From Mycolicibacterium litorale (GTDB lineage: Bacteria > Actinomycetota > Actinomycetes > Mycobacteriales > Mycobacteriaceae): a stretch of 64,000 bases of DNA. Positions 9,535-18,824 of this stretch are shown in pieces. Positions within the stretch are counted from its first letter, which is position 1, and each line of letters begins with the position of its first letter. The notes under the pieces are model-generated. The model saw nothing but the letters and a program-made list of their open reading frames with translations. It did no database searches and was not told the DNA's origin. Location of the stretch: contig CP019882.1 in NCBI GenBank assembly GCA_002007745.1, positions 310,001 through 374,000 of the forward strand. Direction: 5' to 3'. The translations under genes were made by a program, and so were the position numbers.

Positions 9535-10489
9535 CGGTTTCGCCGCGGACCTGGCGCGCAAACCCGACGTTCTGGGCCGGCTCGCAGAGCGGCTGGCCGC
9601 CGGCAACCCCTGGGCGGACGTCGTCCCCGCCGGCACCAGCCGGGTGGTCCTGCTCGGCATGGGTTCCTCGGCCTACGCCGGTGGTGTCGCGGCGGCGCGG
9701 ATGCGGGCCCGGGGACTGGTCGCCGTCTCCGAACTGGCCTCCACCCGGCTACTGCCGGACTGGGGCGAGGGCACCCTGATCGTGGCCACCTCGGCGACCG
9801 GCGGCTCGGTCGAGACACTCGACGCGCTCGACCGGTTGCCCGCCGGCGTGGCGACCGTAGCGCTGACCAACACGGCCGGGTCGGCCATCACCCAACGCTG
9901 CGGGGCGGTCGTCGAGCTGACGGCCGAACCCGAAGTGGGTGGGGTGGCCTGCCGCAGCTACCAGCACACCCTGGCGCTGCTCATGGCGCTGGAGTGCCAG
10001 CTGGCCGGTGCCGACACGGCGGGACTGGCCGCCGCGGTGACCAAGGCGGCCGCCGCCAGCGCCCACCTGCTCGACACCGAGGTGCACTGGCGTCCACCGG
10101 CCGGTGACCTGCTGCTCGGGCCGGCGGGAACGCACCTGGCCGCACCGGCGCACCGGTTCTGTTCGGCCCAGCAGGGCGCGCTCATGCTGCGGGAAGGGCC
10201 GCGCCGCGGCGCCGTCGGCTGCGAGACCGGGGACTGGAGTCACGTCGACGTCTACCTCACCAAGACCACCGACTACCGCCTGCTGGTGTTCGCCGGGTCG
10301 GAATGGGAGGAGCAGATGGCCGAGTGGACCACGCTGCGCGGCACCACCGTGGTCGGCGTCGGCGGCACCGCGGCCGGCGCGCAGGTCGAGGTGCGCTATC
10401 CCGGCGACGACGACGATGACGTCCGGCTGCTCACCGAGGTGCTGGTGCCCGAACTCGTCGCCGCCCGCGCCTGGCAGGCCCAGAACTAG
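9524..10489 (+). CDS. SIS-domain sugar-phosphate isomerase/deaminase-like protein
   Basis: 321 residues with the double SIS architecture of glucosamine-6-phosphate synthase isomerase domains and AgaS-like deaminases. The first SIS domain shows VVLLGMGSSAYAGGVAAA and LIVATSATGGSVETLDAL, the phosphosugar-binding loops. The second is degenerate but keeps the REGPRRGAVGCETGDWSHVD region. I chose the GTG at 9524 because GAGGAGAGG lies upstream and the residues before it in the open frame come from inside the kinase gene; it overlaps the kinase by 11 bases. Its stop lies in a CTAG that also holds the stop of the convergent ligase gene. Probable role: isomerise or deaminate the phosphorylated aminosugar made by the kinase. 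The exact reaction is not determined. Confidence 0.8.
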   Translation: MDPDGFAADLARKPDVLGRLAERLAAGNPWADVVPAGTSRVVLLGMGSSAYAGGVAAARMRARGLVAVSELASTRLLPDWGEGTLIVATSATGGSVETLDALDRLPAGVATVALTNTAGSAITQRCGAVVELTAEPEVGGVACRSYQHTLALLMALECQLAGADTAGLAAAVTKAAAASAHLLDTEVHWRPPAGDLLLGPAGTHLAAPAHRFCSAQQGALMLREGPRRGAVGCETGDWSHVDVYLTKTTDYRLLVFAGSEWEEQMAEWTTLRGTTVVGVGGTAAGAQVEVRYPGDDDDDVRLLTEVLVPELVAARAWQAQN

Positions 10490-11952
10490 CCGGTCAGCCG
10501 GGCGATGACCCGGTCTCGGACGGCTGAACGCCGGGCCTTGCCGGCGTCGTCGCGCAGCGGGGTGTCCACGAACTCCACGCCGCGCGGCACCTTGTAGTCG
10601 GCGAGCTGCTCGGCGACGAACGCCCGCACCCCGTGTTCGTCCAGGTCGCCGCCGTCGGTGTGGACCAGCGCGTAGGGCACCTGCCCCAGGTCCTCGTGCG
10701 GAACGCCGACCACCAGACAGGACAGCACCGCCGGGTGCGCCGACAGTGCGTTCTCGATCTCGGCGGGATACACATTGCGCCCGCCGACGGTGAACATGTC
10801 CACCCGCCGGTCGGCGAGGTACAGGTAGCCGTCCTCGTCGAACCAGCCCAGATCGCCCAGGGAATCCCAGCCGTCCCGCGACTTGGCGGTACTGCCGACG
10901 TAGCGGTAGGTCGGGCCGCTGCCGGGGTCGGGTCGCATGTAGATCTCGCCGAGAACGCCGGGCGGGCAGTCGTTGCCGTCGTCGTCGAGCACCTTCATCT
11001 CGCCGGCGACCACCCGGCCGACCGATCCGCGGTGGGTCAGCCACTCGCTGCCGCTGATGAACGTCAGGGCCTGAAGTTCGGTGCCGCCGTAGAGTTCCCA
11101 CACCGCGTCCGGCCCGAGCAGGTCGATCCAGGCCTGCTTGATGTTCGGCGGGCAGGGCGCGGCCAGATGCCACAGCCGGCGCAGCGAGGACAGGTCGTAG
11201 CGCTCCGGGTTGGCGTGGTAGACCGGCAGCAGCCGCTGCATGATCGTCGGCACGGTGGCCAGGTAGTCCACCCGGTGTTCGGTGACCAGCCGCAGAAAGA
11301 GGTCGGGATCGAAGCGGCGCATCAGCACCAGATGCTGGCCGGTGAGCAGGGCGATGGTCGCCGAGGTGAAGCCGGTGTTGTGGCTGAGCGGCACCGGCAA
11401 CAACTGGGTGTCGGTGGGCTCGTTGCCCATCGACATAGCCAGCAGTTCCGCGGGAATCCGGCCCTGACCGCCGGCCTCGATCAGCTTGGGCCGTCCGGTG
11501 CTGCCCCCGGATGCCATCGACGTCCACGTCGGCGAAACCGCTTCGGGCAGTGGATCATCGGGCAGCTCAGGGCGGCCGGTGAACTCAGCCGGCACCGACG
11601 GCACGATACCCCGCGGGTCGGCCCGGCCCACCAGCAGTGCGCGGGGCTTCAGGTCGAGCAGGCCGGCATACTCCGCGTCGGGCAGTCGCGGTGACAGCGG
11701 CTGCGGGATCGCCCCCAGCTTCCACACCGCCACCGTCGCCTGCACCCACTCGATCGAGTTGGGCACCGCGATGGTGACGTAATCGCCTTGGCGCACCCCG
11801 AGTTCGGCGTAGGCGCGCGCCAACCGGTTGGAAGCCGACTCCAACTCGGCGCGAGTGACGGTGCGCCCGTCGCAGGTCACCACCGGCCGGTTGGGCGCCT
11901 CGGCGGCCAGTTGGCTCAGTCGCGTTCCGATCGGCGGAATCTCGTCGGTCAT
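10486..11952 (-). CDS. AMP-forming acyl-CoA synthetase/ligase (FadD-like)
   Basis: 488 residues of the ANL adenylating superfamily. The phosphate-binding A3 motif appears as SMASGGSTGRPK, the A5 motif as WELYGGTE, and the hinge/A8 region as DRRVDMFTVGGRNVYPAEIE. The C-terminal domain ends near DDAGKARRSAVRD, with the catalytic lysine expected there. It should activate a carboxylic acid as acyl-AMP and transfer it to CoA; chain length cannot be read from sequence. The ATG overlaps the stop of the phosphotriesterase-like gene (ATGA), so both are in one operon, and the gene is tail-to-tail with the SIS gene through a shared CTAG. Some nominal upstream coding potential in the same frame lies inside the php gene and is not part of this protein. 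Confidence 0.88.
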   Translation of the reverse strand: MTDEIPPIGTRLSQLAAEAPNRPVVTCDGRTVTRAELESASNRLARAYAELGVRQGDYVTIAVPNSIEWVQATVAVWKLGAIPQPLSPRLPDAEYAGLLDLKPRALLVGRADPRGIVPSVPAEFTGRPELPDDPLPEAVSPTWTSMASGGSTGRPKLIEAGGQGRIPAELLAMSMGNEPTDTQLLPVPLSHNTGFTSATIALLTGQHLVLMRRFDPDLFLRLVTEHRVDYLATVPTIMQRLLPVYHANPERYDLSSLRRLWHLAAPCPPNIKQAWIDLLGPDAVWELYGGTELQALTFISGSEWLTHRGSVGRVVAGEMKVLDDDGNDCPPGVLGEIYMRPDPGSGPTYRYVGSTAKSRDGWDSLGDLGWFDEDGYLYLADRRVDMFTVGGRNVYPAEIENALSAHPAVLSCLVVGVPHEDLGQVPYALVHTDGGDLDEHGVRAFVAEQLADYKVPRGVEFVDTPLRDDAGKARRSAVRDRVIARLTG

Positions 11953-12944
11953 CGCCCGGCCTGCCCGGAGAAGACGGTGCGCGGATTGTCCACCAGCATG
12001 GTGGTGATCTGGTCCTCGGTCACTCCGCGCGCACGCAGCGCCGGCAGCACGTCGTGGTGGATGTGCAGGTAATGCCAGTTCGGCACCACGGCCGGGAGCA
12101 GCGCCTCGGGCAACCAGTCGATGTAGCAGGACGCATCGTGGGAGAGCACCATCTTGTCGGCATGGCCGCGCTCGCACATCCGCGCCACCGTGTCGACGCG
12201 CTCGTCGAAGCCGAGAATCATGTCCAGCCCGAATCGGTCCATGCCGAGGTAGGACCCGTTGGCGACCAGCTCCTCCAGATAGTCCAGGTCGGTGGTGTCG
12301 CCGCTGTGCCCGATCACCACCCGGCTCAGGTCGACGCCTTCCTCGGCGAAGATGCGCTGCTGCTCCAGACCGCGCCGGGTGACGGCATGGGTGTGGGTGG
12401 TGATGGGCGCCCCCGTCTCCCGGTGGGCCGCCGCCACCGCCCGCAGTACCCGCTCGACGCCGGGGGTGACACCCGGTTCGTCGGTGGCGCACTTGAGGAT
12501 TGCCGCCTTGACTCCGGTTCCGGCGATGCCTTCGGTGATGTCGCGGACGAACAGATCGGTCATCGTCTCCGGACCGCCCATTCCCGTGCCGGGGCCGGTG
12601 AAGTGGAAGTACATCGGTACGTCGTTGTAGGTGTACACGCCGGTGGCCACCACGATGTTGAGGTCGGTCTGGGCGGCCACCCGCTGGATCCGCGGAATGT
12701 AGCGGCCCAACCCGATCACCGTCGGGTCGACGACGGTGTCCACCCCGACGGCTTTCAGCGCGTTCAGCTTGGCCACCGCGTCGGCTTCGCGGGCCTCGTC
12801 GTCGCCCCAGCCCTCCGGGTAGTTGGTCATGATCTCGGGGGAGAGCACGAAGACGTGCTCGTGCATCAACACCACGCCCAGGTCATCGGTGGCGACCGGC
12901 CCCCGCACGGTCTCGATCTGCGACGTCGAAGCAGGCCCGCTCAT
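11949..12944 (-). CDS. php: Phosphotriesterase-like lactonase (Php, Rv0230c type)
   Basis: 331 residues of the amidohydrolase superfamily. Metal ligands are visible in order: MHEHVFV (HxH) near residue 27, the probable carboxylated lysine in AAILKCATD, histidines in PITTHTHAV and VIGHSGD, and the catalytic Asp in LSHDASCYIDW. This pattern is that of phosphotriesterase-like lactonases, which hydrolyse lactones (including acyl-homoserine lactones) and only weakly organophosphates. It begins eight bases after the aftD stop and overlaps the ligase start, so aftD, php and the ligase may be co-transcribed. Cytoplasmic; no signal peptide. The natural substrate in mycobacteria is unknown. Confidence 0.9.
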   Translation of the reverse strand: MSGPASTSQIETVRGPVATDDLGVVLMHEHVFVLSPEIMTNYPEGWGDDEAREADAVAKLNALKAVGVDTVVDPTVIGLGRYIPRIQRVAAQTDLNIVVATGVYTYNDVPMYFHFTGPGTGMGGPETMTDLFVRDITEGIAGTGVKAAILKCATDEPGVTPGVERVLRAVAAAHRETGAPITTHTHAVTRRGLEQQRIFAEEGVDLSRVVIGHSGDTTDLDYLEELVANGSYLGMDRFGLDMILGFDERVDTVARMCERGHADKMVLSHDASCYIDWLPEALLPAVVPNWHYLHIHHDVLPALRARGVTEDQITTMLVDNPRTVFSGQAGR

Positions 12945-12953
12945 ACCGGCACA

Positions 12954-15900
12954 CTAACGAGAAATGCTGGTGTCCTTACCGGTTTCGCTCTCAGTTGGGC
13001 GCGGGGTCCGCCATACGACGGAGGCGGCCAGCGCCCCGAGCGCGATCAGGGCCAGTAGCTGCACCCACGGCGAGTGCCCGATGTAGCCGTCGACCGAGCG
13101 CCACGGATACCGGGACAGCACCGCACCGGCCACGATCAGCCCGCACGAGGAGACCGCCAGCGTCAGCCGGTCACGCAGCCGGGCCCGGCGGCGCAGTCCG
13201 TAGCCGACCAGCAGCGCCGCACCGAACACCACCAGGCCCCCGATCCCACCGATCAGCGCACCGGCGGCCAGGACACCGGCGCCGGCCAGCAGCGCCGGCG
13301 ACCACGGCGATGCGGCGGGCGCACGGGTGGGGCGACGGCGCGGTGGCACCAGCGCTAGCAACAGCAACAGCGGCAACAGCGACAGCCCGGCGATCAACCC
13401 GATCCGGTAGGCGTGGTTCGACGGGAAGCTCAGCGTGACCGTGCCCTGCTCGCCGGCCGGGATCACCCAGCCCTGTTGCCAGCCGTTGACGATCACCGGT
13501 GTCAGGGTGACGCCGTCGGGCAGGTGGGCGACCCAGCCCGGATTGATGCTCTCCGGCACCACCAGCACCCGCGCGATGGGCGACCGGCTGACGTCGATCT
13601 CGCGCCGGTCCGGCCCCCAGGCCCGGATGTCGGCGGGAGTGCTTGGTGCGGTGGGAATCTGGCCGGCCGACGGTCCGTTGAGCTGGGCGCCGTCGACGAC
13701 GAAAGCCGACCCGGGGCTGATCAGCAGCTCCTGACGCCCGGCCGGCAGCGCTATCGGGGTCGGGTCACAGGCCCGGGCCGGGACCGGCTTCCCGTCCAGC
13801 AGCGCCGCGACGGTGGTGGTCACCGAGGTCTGTACGAATCGGCCCGAGACCGCGACGACGGGGCCCTGGCCACAGGGGATTTCGATGGTGCGGGCCCGGT
13901 TGCGGGCCGCGTCGGCGGGTGCGACCGGTTTGCCGTCCGGGCCGAGCACCCCGACCTCGGCCAGGCCCGGCGGCTTGACCTGATCGAAACCCAGTGCGGT
14001 GCGGTCGATGACGTCGTTCCAGTCCAGCAGGCTGATCCGCACCGTGTCGGTGACACGGGGACGCAGCGACACTCGTTGGGCGCCGGCGTCCGGTCCGCCG
14101 TCGAGCCGGCGGACCTGTGGACCGTCGCCCAGGTCGACGGCCACCATGGTGGGGTGGGTGGGCAACGGGGAGGAGCTGGGCGTCAGCACCAAACCGGTGA
14201 CCTCGGTTGGCTTGGGCAGCGTCACCGTCAGGGTGGGGGCGCTGCGGTGCTGCACCACATTCTGCGGGGCGGTCCACGATGTGCGCGGATCGCCGTCGGT
14301 GGCGGCGTAGGCCGAACCGTCGACGTCGATGAGGTCGGCGTCGGCTCGTGAGCGGGTCGTCCCCGGCTGGGCGATGAGGTCCGCCAGGTGCGGGCCCTGC
14401 CGGGCACGCACCCACACCGTGGGACTGACCTCGACGGGTTTGGGGACGTTCAGGGTTCGGCTGAAGGTGACCGGCTCCTCGGGGGCCTGGGTCATCGACG
14501 CCGCGCAGTGCACCCCGTCGGATGAGTCCGCACAGCCGCCCCGCCCGAGGAGTTCAGAACCCAGATCCCAGGCCGCCACCGTCGACCCGGCGGGCGGGCC
14601 GGGCACCAGCAGCGTGTGGCGCAGGTCGACGGGATGGGCGAAGCCCGAGGCGTCGTACTGGGTGACCGACAGATCGGTGATGCCGAATTGGACGCCGGAC
14701 GAGCCGTCGTCGGTGCCGACCGCCGTGATCCGGACCCACGGGGTTTCCCCGTACGGCAGTGCCACCGTCAGCGGTTTACCCGGTTCGTCGAAACGAACTG
14801 TGGTGGTGCCGTTTTCGGTGGAGACCTGGATGCGGCGCACCTGGGCGCCGACCGCGGTGGCACTGGGGGTGATGGTGAGGTTCGCGTTGGTCACGGGGTG
14901 GTCGAAGTCGATCTGCAGCCACTGCCCGATGGCGGACTGCAAGGAGTTGGACACCCACGCCGTGGCGGGGTCACCATCCACGGCCGCGGCTGGACCGCTC
15001 GCGGGTGCGACATTGGGCAGCGCGGTGGAATCCGACGACGAGCTCGACGCCGACAACCGCCCGCCGGTCCAGGCGCCCTCGGCCAGCTTCGCCCCGGGTA
15101 CCGGGTAGTCCGGCACCCGGTTGAAGGTGTTGCGCCGGTCGCCTTCGGCCCTGGCGGCCGAGGAGTGGTCGTCTACCCGGCCGTAGTCGGTCTCCCGGTC
15201 CACCGGGGTATCGGTCACGGTCACCAGGGGCACCGGAAGGCCGGCGCGCTGCGCATCGGAGGTCAGCAGCATCGGTCCCAGCGGCGCCTGGCCGAGCAGC
15301 CGACGCCGTTCGTCGATCCGCAGCAGCACCTCCGGCCCACCGTCCACCCTGGCCATCCGCCCGGCGTCGGTCAGGTAGGGGGCGCCCGGATTGCCCTGTG
15401 TGTCGACGCGATAGATCTCCACCGCCGGGTAGCGCGGCCGCAGCCCGCTGTCACTGATGAAACCGTCGAGGGTGCCGGGGCCGACCGGATCCCCGAATTG
15501 CGCCACCTTGTGCAGACCCGGTGATCCGTCGATGGCCCGGTGCACCAGCAGCGGCCGTGCCGAGCGGGAGGTGTCGGGGTCGAGGTCGTTACGGACCACC
15601 ACGTAGGAGATGCCCTGCCGCGCCAGGGTGTCGGCCAGGCCAGCCGAGGGTCTGCCCGCGGCGAACAGCCGCTGTACCGAGTCCAGCGCACGGATCGTCT
15701 GCGGCGGGGTGAGTGGAATGGAATCGCGTACCCCCCAAGGGCTTTCACCAAGCACCTGGAGCGGCTCGTCGTGGCTGTTGCCCCACACCTGGGTGGCGAA
15801 CGGCGCCCCGGGTGCCACCAGCACCCGGCCTGGTGTGGGTTGGCCGGTGTTGTGTTCGGTCAGCCAGTCCGCGGCCTGGTGCCAGTAGTCGGGGATTGCG

Positions 15901-17156
15901 CGGAACGCGCCGGGCGGGGTGAGCCGGCCGGTCCAGGCCATCGAGGTCGCCACCAGCAGCGCCGCCAGCACCACGATGCCCACCGCCACCCGCTTGTTGT
16001 TCTCCGGATGGGCGAACGCCCGCAACCACACCGGCCGTGGTGCGCTGCCCGGCAGCGGTATCCGGCTGAGCAGGTGGGTCACCCCGAGCACCAGCGGGAT
16101 GCGGATCACCGGCTCGAGCTTGTGCACGTTGCGCAGCGGGGCGCCGGCCGCGTCGAGGAACGCCTGCACCTGGTGGGCCACCGGTGATCCCAGACCGCCC
16201 GAGTAGCCCAAGCCCAGCAACACCACACCGACGAGCAGCATGGTGACCAGACGCCCCCGGGCCGGCATCGTGCGCAGCGCCAGGCCCGCCAGCCCGCCCG
16301 CGGCCACCAGCGTCGTCGCGATCACCATGGCCGGTTGCGTGACCAACTCGGCGGCCGCGGTGGCGTTGGGCGAGACGAACGGCGTCCAACTGTCGGTGCC
16401 GCGCAGCATCTCGGTCAACGAGGTCCACTGGGTGGTGACACCGGAGGACTCGATGAAGTCCAGGAACGGCGGGCTGATCGCGCCCAGCGACAGCAGGGCC
16501 ACCACCCACCAGGTCACCGCCAGCACGGAGGCCAACGCCCACCACGCGGTGAATCGCCACCACACCCGGTTGGGCCGGTGACACAGCCACCAGATCACCG
16601 CGGGCAGGCATCCGGTCAGCGTCGCCACCGCGTTGACCGCACCCATCAGGGCCAGGGCGATGCCGGCGCGGGCGGCGAGCACTCGTAGTGATCGGGTCGT
16701 ATCGGCCCGCAGCGCCAGGATCACCGGCAGCAGCACCCACGGTGCCAGCATCATCGGCAGCGTCTCCGAGGAGATCGAGCCGATCGTCGTCAGCACCCGC
16801 GGCGACAGCGCGAAGGCGACGGCACCGACGATGCGGGACGAGCGGGTCCCGATGCCCAGCACCTCGGCCACCCGCAGCAGCCCCCAGAAACCGGCGGTCA
16901 GCAGCAGGGCCCACCACAACCGCTGGGTCACCCAGCCGGGCAAGCCCACAGTGTCGCCGAGCAGGAAGAACGCGCCGTGCGGGAACAGGTAGCCGTAAGC
17001 CTGGTTCTGGGCCTGGCCGAACGGTAGGTCGCTGTTCCACAGATTGGCGGCGCGGGCCAGGAAGCGCAGCGGGTTCGCGGTCAGGTCCAGCTTGGTATCG
17101 GGTGAGATCAGGCCGGGCGACTGCGCGAAGCACATCACCAGCGCGACGACGAACAC
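12954..17156 (-). CDS. aftD: Arabinofuranosyltransferase AftD
   Basis: 1,400 residues, matching AftD (Rv0236c), the very large GT-C enzyme that adds arabinofuranose from decaprenyl-phosphoarabinose to arabinogalactan and lipoarabinomannan outside the membrane. The N-terminal half is polytopic, with the acidic loop SPDTKLDL and the motif LWNSDLPFGQAQNQAYGYLF. The middle and C-terminus contain carbohydrate-binding-like domains (SSDSTALPNVAPASG, ATAWVSNSLQSAIGQWLQ) and terminal membrane helices. The frame is intact. The start is doubtful: the first usable codon is GTG 17156, yet the frame stays open upstream to a stop at 17271-17273 and encodes PLSRRWLGG, which resembles the M. tuberculosis N-terminus. 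It lies about 85 bases after the Rv0236A-like gene, an arrangement shared with M. tuberculosis. Confidence 0.95.
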   Translation of the reverse strand: MFVVALVMCFAQSPGLISPDTKLDLTANPLRFLARAANLWNSDLPFGQAQNQAYGYLFPHGAFFLLGDTVGLPGWVTQRLWWALLLTAGFWGLLRVAEVLGIGTRSSRIVGAVAFALSPRVLTTIGSISSETLPMMLAPWVLLPVILALRADTTRSLRVLAARAGIALALMGAVNAVATLTGCLPAVIWWLCHRPNRVWWRFTAWWALASVLAVTWWVVALLSLGAISPPFLDFIESSGVTTQWTSLTEMLRGTDSWTPFVSPNATAAAELVTQPAMVIATTLVAAGGLAGLALRTMPARGRLVTMLLVGVVLLGLGYSGGLGSPVAHQVQAFLDAAGAPLRNVHKLEPVIRIPLVLGVTHLLSRIPLPGSAPRPVWLRAFAHPENNKRVAVGIVVLAALLVATSMAWTGRLTPPGAFRAIPDYWHQAADWLTEHNTGQPTPGRVLVAPGAPFATQVWGNSHDEPLQVLGESPWGVRDSIPLTPPQTIRALDSVQRLFAAGRPSAGLADTLARQGISYVVVRNDLDPDTSRSARPLLVHRAIDGSPGLHKVAQFGDPVGPGTLDGFISDSGLRPRYPAVEIYRVDTQGNPGAPYLTDAGRMARVDGGPEVLLRIDERRRLLGQAPLGPMLLTSDAQRAGLPVPLVTVTDTPVDRETDYGRVDDHSSAARAEGDRRNTFNRVPDYPVPGAKLAEGAWTGGRLSASSSSSDSTALPNVAPASGPAAAVDGDPATAWVSNSLQSAIGQWLQIDFDHPVTNANLTITPSATAVGAQVRRIQVSTENGTTTVRFDEPGKPLTVALPYGETPWVRITAVGTDDGSSGVQFGITDLSVTQYDASGFAHPVDLRHTLLVPGPPAGSTVAAWDLGSELLGRGGCADSSDGVHCAASMTQAPEEPVTFSRTLNVPKPVEVSPTVWVRARQGPHLADLIAQPGTTRSRADADLIDVDGSAYAATDGDPRTSWTAPQNVVQHRSAPTLTVTLPKPTEVTGLVLTPSSSPLPTHPTMVAVDLGDGPQVRRLDGGPDAGAQRVSLRPRVTDTVRISLLDWNDVIDRTALGFDQVKPPGLAEVGVLGPDGKPVAPADAARNRARTIEIPCGQGPVVAVSGRFVQTSVTTTVAALLDGKPVPARACDPTPIALPAGRQELLISPGSAFVVDGAQLNGPSAGQIPTAPSTPADIRAWGPDRREIDVSRSPIARVLVVPESINPGWVAHLPDGVTLTPVIVNGWQQGWVIPAGEQGTVTLSFPSNHAYRIGLIAGLSLLPLLLLLALVPPRRRPTRAPAASPWSPALLAGAGVLAAGALIGGIGGLVVFGAALLVGYGLRRRARLRDRLTLAVSSCGLIVAGAVLSRYPWRSVDGYIGHSPWVQLLALIALGALAASVVWRTPRPTESETGKDTSISR

Positions 17157-17241
17157 GCCGCCGAGCCAGCGCCGCGACAGCGGCGGGGTCGTCAGCGGCG
17201 GCTGGGTGACCTCGGGGGAGGCGGCGGTGAGCGTGCTCAGG

Positions 17242-17415
17242 CTAGCCGCGGTTGCCGTACTCGACGCGGTTCAGCACCGACGACGCGGGGTCGCCAGGCG
17301 ACAGCGGCGGCTTGGTGTCCTGCTGGATCATCAGCGTCACGCCGAAGATCGCGGCCGCCCCGAGCAGCAGACCGACCAGGATGCTGGCGGCGGCAGGAAC
17401 CACGAACCGGGTCAT
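17242..17415 (-). CDS. Small membrane protein, Rv0236A type
   Basis: A 57-residue protein that starts MTRFVVPAAASILVG and ends LNRVEYGNRG, nearly identical in layout to M. tuberculosis Rv0236A. It has one N-terminal hydrophobic helix (VVPAAASILVGLLLGAAAIF), then a short polar extracytoplasmic tail. The ATG at 17415 follows an AAGGAGAA ribosome site; an in-frame upstream start at 17466 is not supported. It sits directly upstream of aftD on the same strand in both genomes, so a role with AftD is plausible but unproven. The 103-base gap to lpqI on the other strand must hold both promoters. Confidence 0.85.
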   Translation of the reverse strand: MTRFVVPAAASILVGLLLGAAAIFGVTLMIQQDTKPPLSPGDPASSVLNRVEYGNRG

Positions 17416-17534
17416 GAACGGTTCTCCTTGCGAGGTGCTGAGGCGACGGGACGATGGGGTGAACACCCGCTGGCAAACCTAGCACGCGTCGCACCGCGGT
17501 TGGACGACGGCGCCGGCCGTGACAGCATGTCCGG

Positions 17535-18768
17535 ATGGCCACACGCCTGTTCTCGTCCCCGGACTCGCGGCCGGACTCGCGGCCCTGTCGGCGTTGCCGC
17601 TGCTGGTCCTGGGGTGTTCTGCACCCGCATCGCGCACCTCGTCCTCCTCGCCGGCCTCGTCGTCCGCCCCGGCCCATGCCGGGTCCCCGGCGGGCGGGGT
17701 CCCGCTGGCCGGCCCCGCACCCACCCCGGCCACCCCGGCGCCACCGGCCTGCGGTGACGGTCCGGCGATGCTGGCGTCGATGTCCACCCGCGACAAGCTG
17801 GCGCAGCTGTTGATGGTGGGCGTCAAGAGCTCCGCCGACGCCCGGGCCGTCGTCGACACCTATCACGTCGGCGGCATCTTCATCGGCAGCTGGACCGACC
17901 TGACCATGTTGACCGACGGCTCGCTGCCGGACTTCGCCAACGCCGGGCCGCTGCCGCTGGCGGTCAGCGTGGACGAGGAGGGCGGCCGGGTGTCACGGCT
18001 GACCTCGCTGATCGGCGCGGCGCCCTCGGCGCGGGTGCTGGCCCAGACGAAGTCCCCCGACGAGGTCTACCAACTGGCCCTCGACCGCGGCCGGCAGATG
18101 CGCGGACTGGGCATCACCATTGATTTCGCACCGGTTGTCGACGTCACCGACGCCCCGACGACACCGTGATCGGCGACCGGTCGTTCTCCAACGACCCCGC
18201 CGTGGTCACCGCCTACGCCGGTGCGTACGCCCGCGGGTTGCGCGACGCCGGACTGCTGCCGGTGCTCAAGCACTTCCCCGGTCACGGCCACGGCTCGGGT
18301 GACTCGCACACCGCCGGCGCGGTGACCACCCCGCCGCTGGCGGACCTGCAGAACGACGACCTGATTCCGTACCGGACGCTGACCACCGAGGTGCCGGTGG
18401 CGGTCATGGTCGGCCACCTCGAGGTGCCGGGGCTGACCGGGACGACTCCGGCCAGCCTGAGCGCCGCCGCGGTGGGCCTGTTGCGCAGCGGGGGCTACGG
18501 TGGCCCGGGCTTCGACGGCCCGGTGTTCAGTGACGACCTGTCGAGCATGGCCGCGATCTCTGATCGCTACGGGGTGGCCGAGGCGGTGTTGCGCAGCCTG
18601 CAGGCCGGCACCGATGTGGCGTTGTGGGTGACCACCGACGAGGTGCCCGCGGTGCTGGACCGGCTGGAGAAGGCGGTCAACGCCGGCGAGCTGTCGATGC
18701 CGGCCGTCGAGACCTCGGTGCTGCGGATGGCGCGTCTGAAGGGCCCCAGCCCGCGCTGCGGCGGTTAG
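17535..18768 (+). CDS. lpqI: Lipoprotein beta-N-acetylhexosaminidase LpqI (frameshifted here)
   Basis: Glycoside hydrolase family 3 enzyme (NagZ/LpqI, Rv0237) of roughly 411 residues after repair, releasing N-acetylglucosamine from muropeptides in cell-wall recycling. Motifs: LAVSVDEEGGRVSRL, ITIDFAPVVDVTDAP, and KHFPGHGHGSGDSH, which carries the family catalytic Asp/His pair. The frame breaks at the C run 18153-18156; one more C reads DAPDDTVIGDRSF, the expected sequence. A second missing C is likely at 17557-17560: from the ATG at 17535 it would give a normal lipoprotein signal peptide (MATRLFSSPGLAAG...LVLGC), whereas the open frame from GTG 17519 has no basic N-terminus. The lipobox LVLGC predicts membrane anchoring. 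Stop at 18768. Confidence 0.88.
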
Positions 18769-18824
18769 CCTAAGGGCACCCAGACGATTTCTCGCCGTTG
18801 GCGGCCCAACCGAAAGGCGACGAT

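Noticed and set aside
11953..12492. N-terminal extension of the AMP-ligase frame
   Set aside because: It runs antiparallel in register through the php gene and is Arg/Pro-rich; the ATGA junction at 11949-11952 explains the true start.
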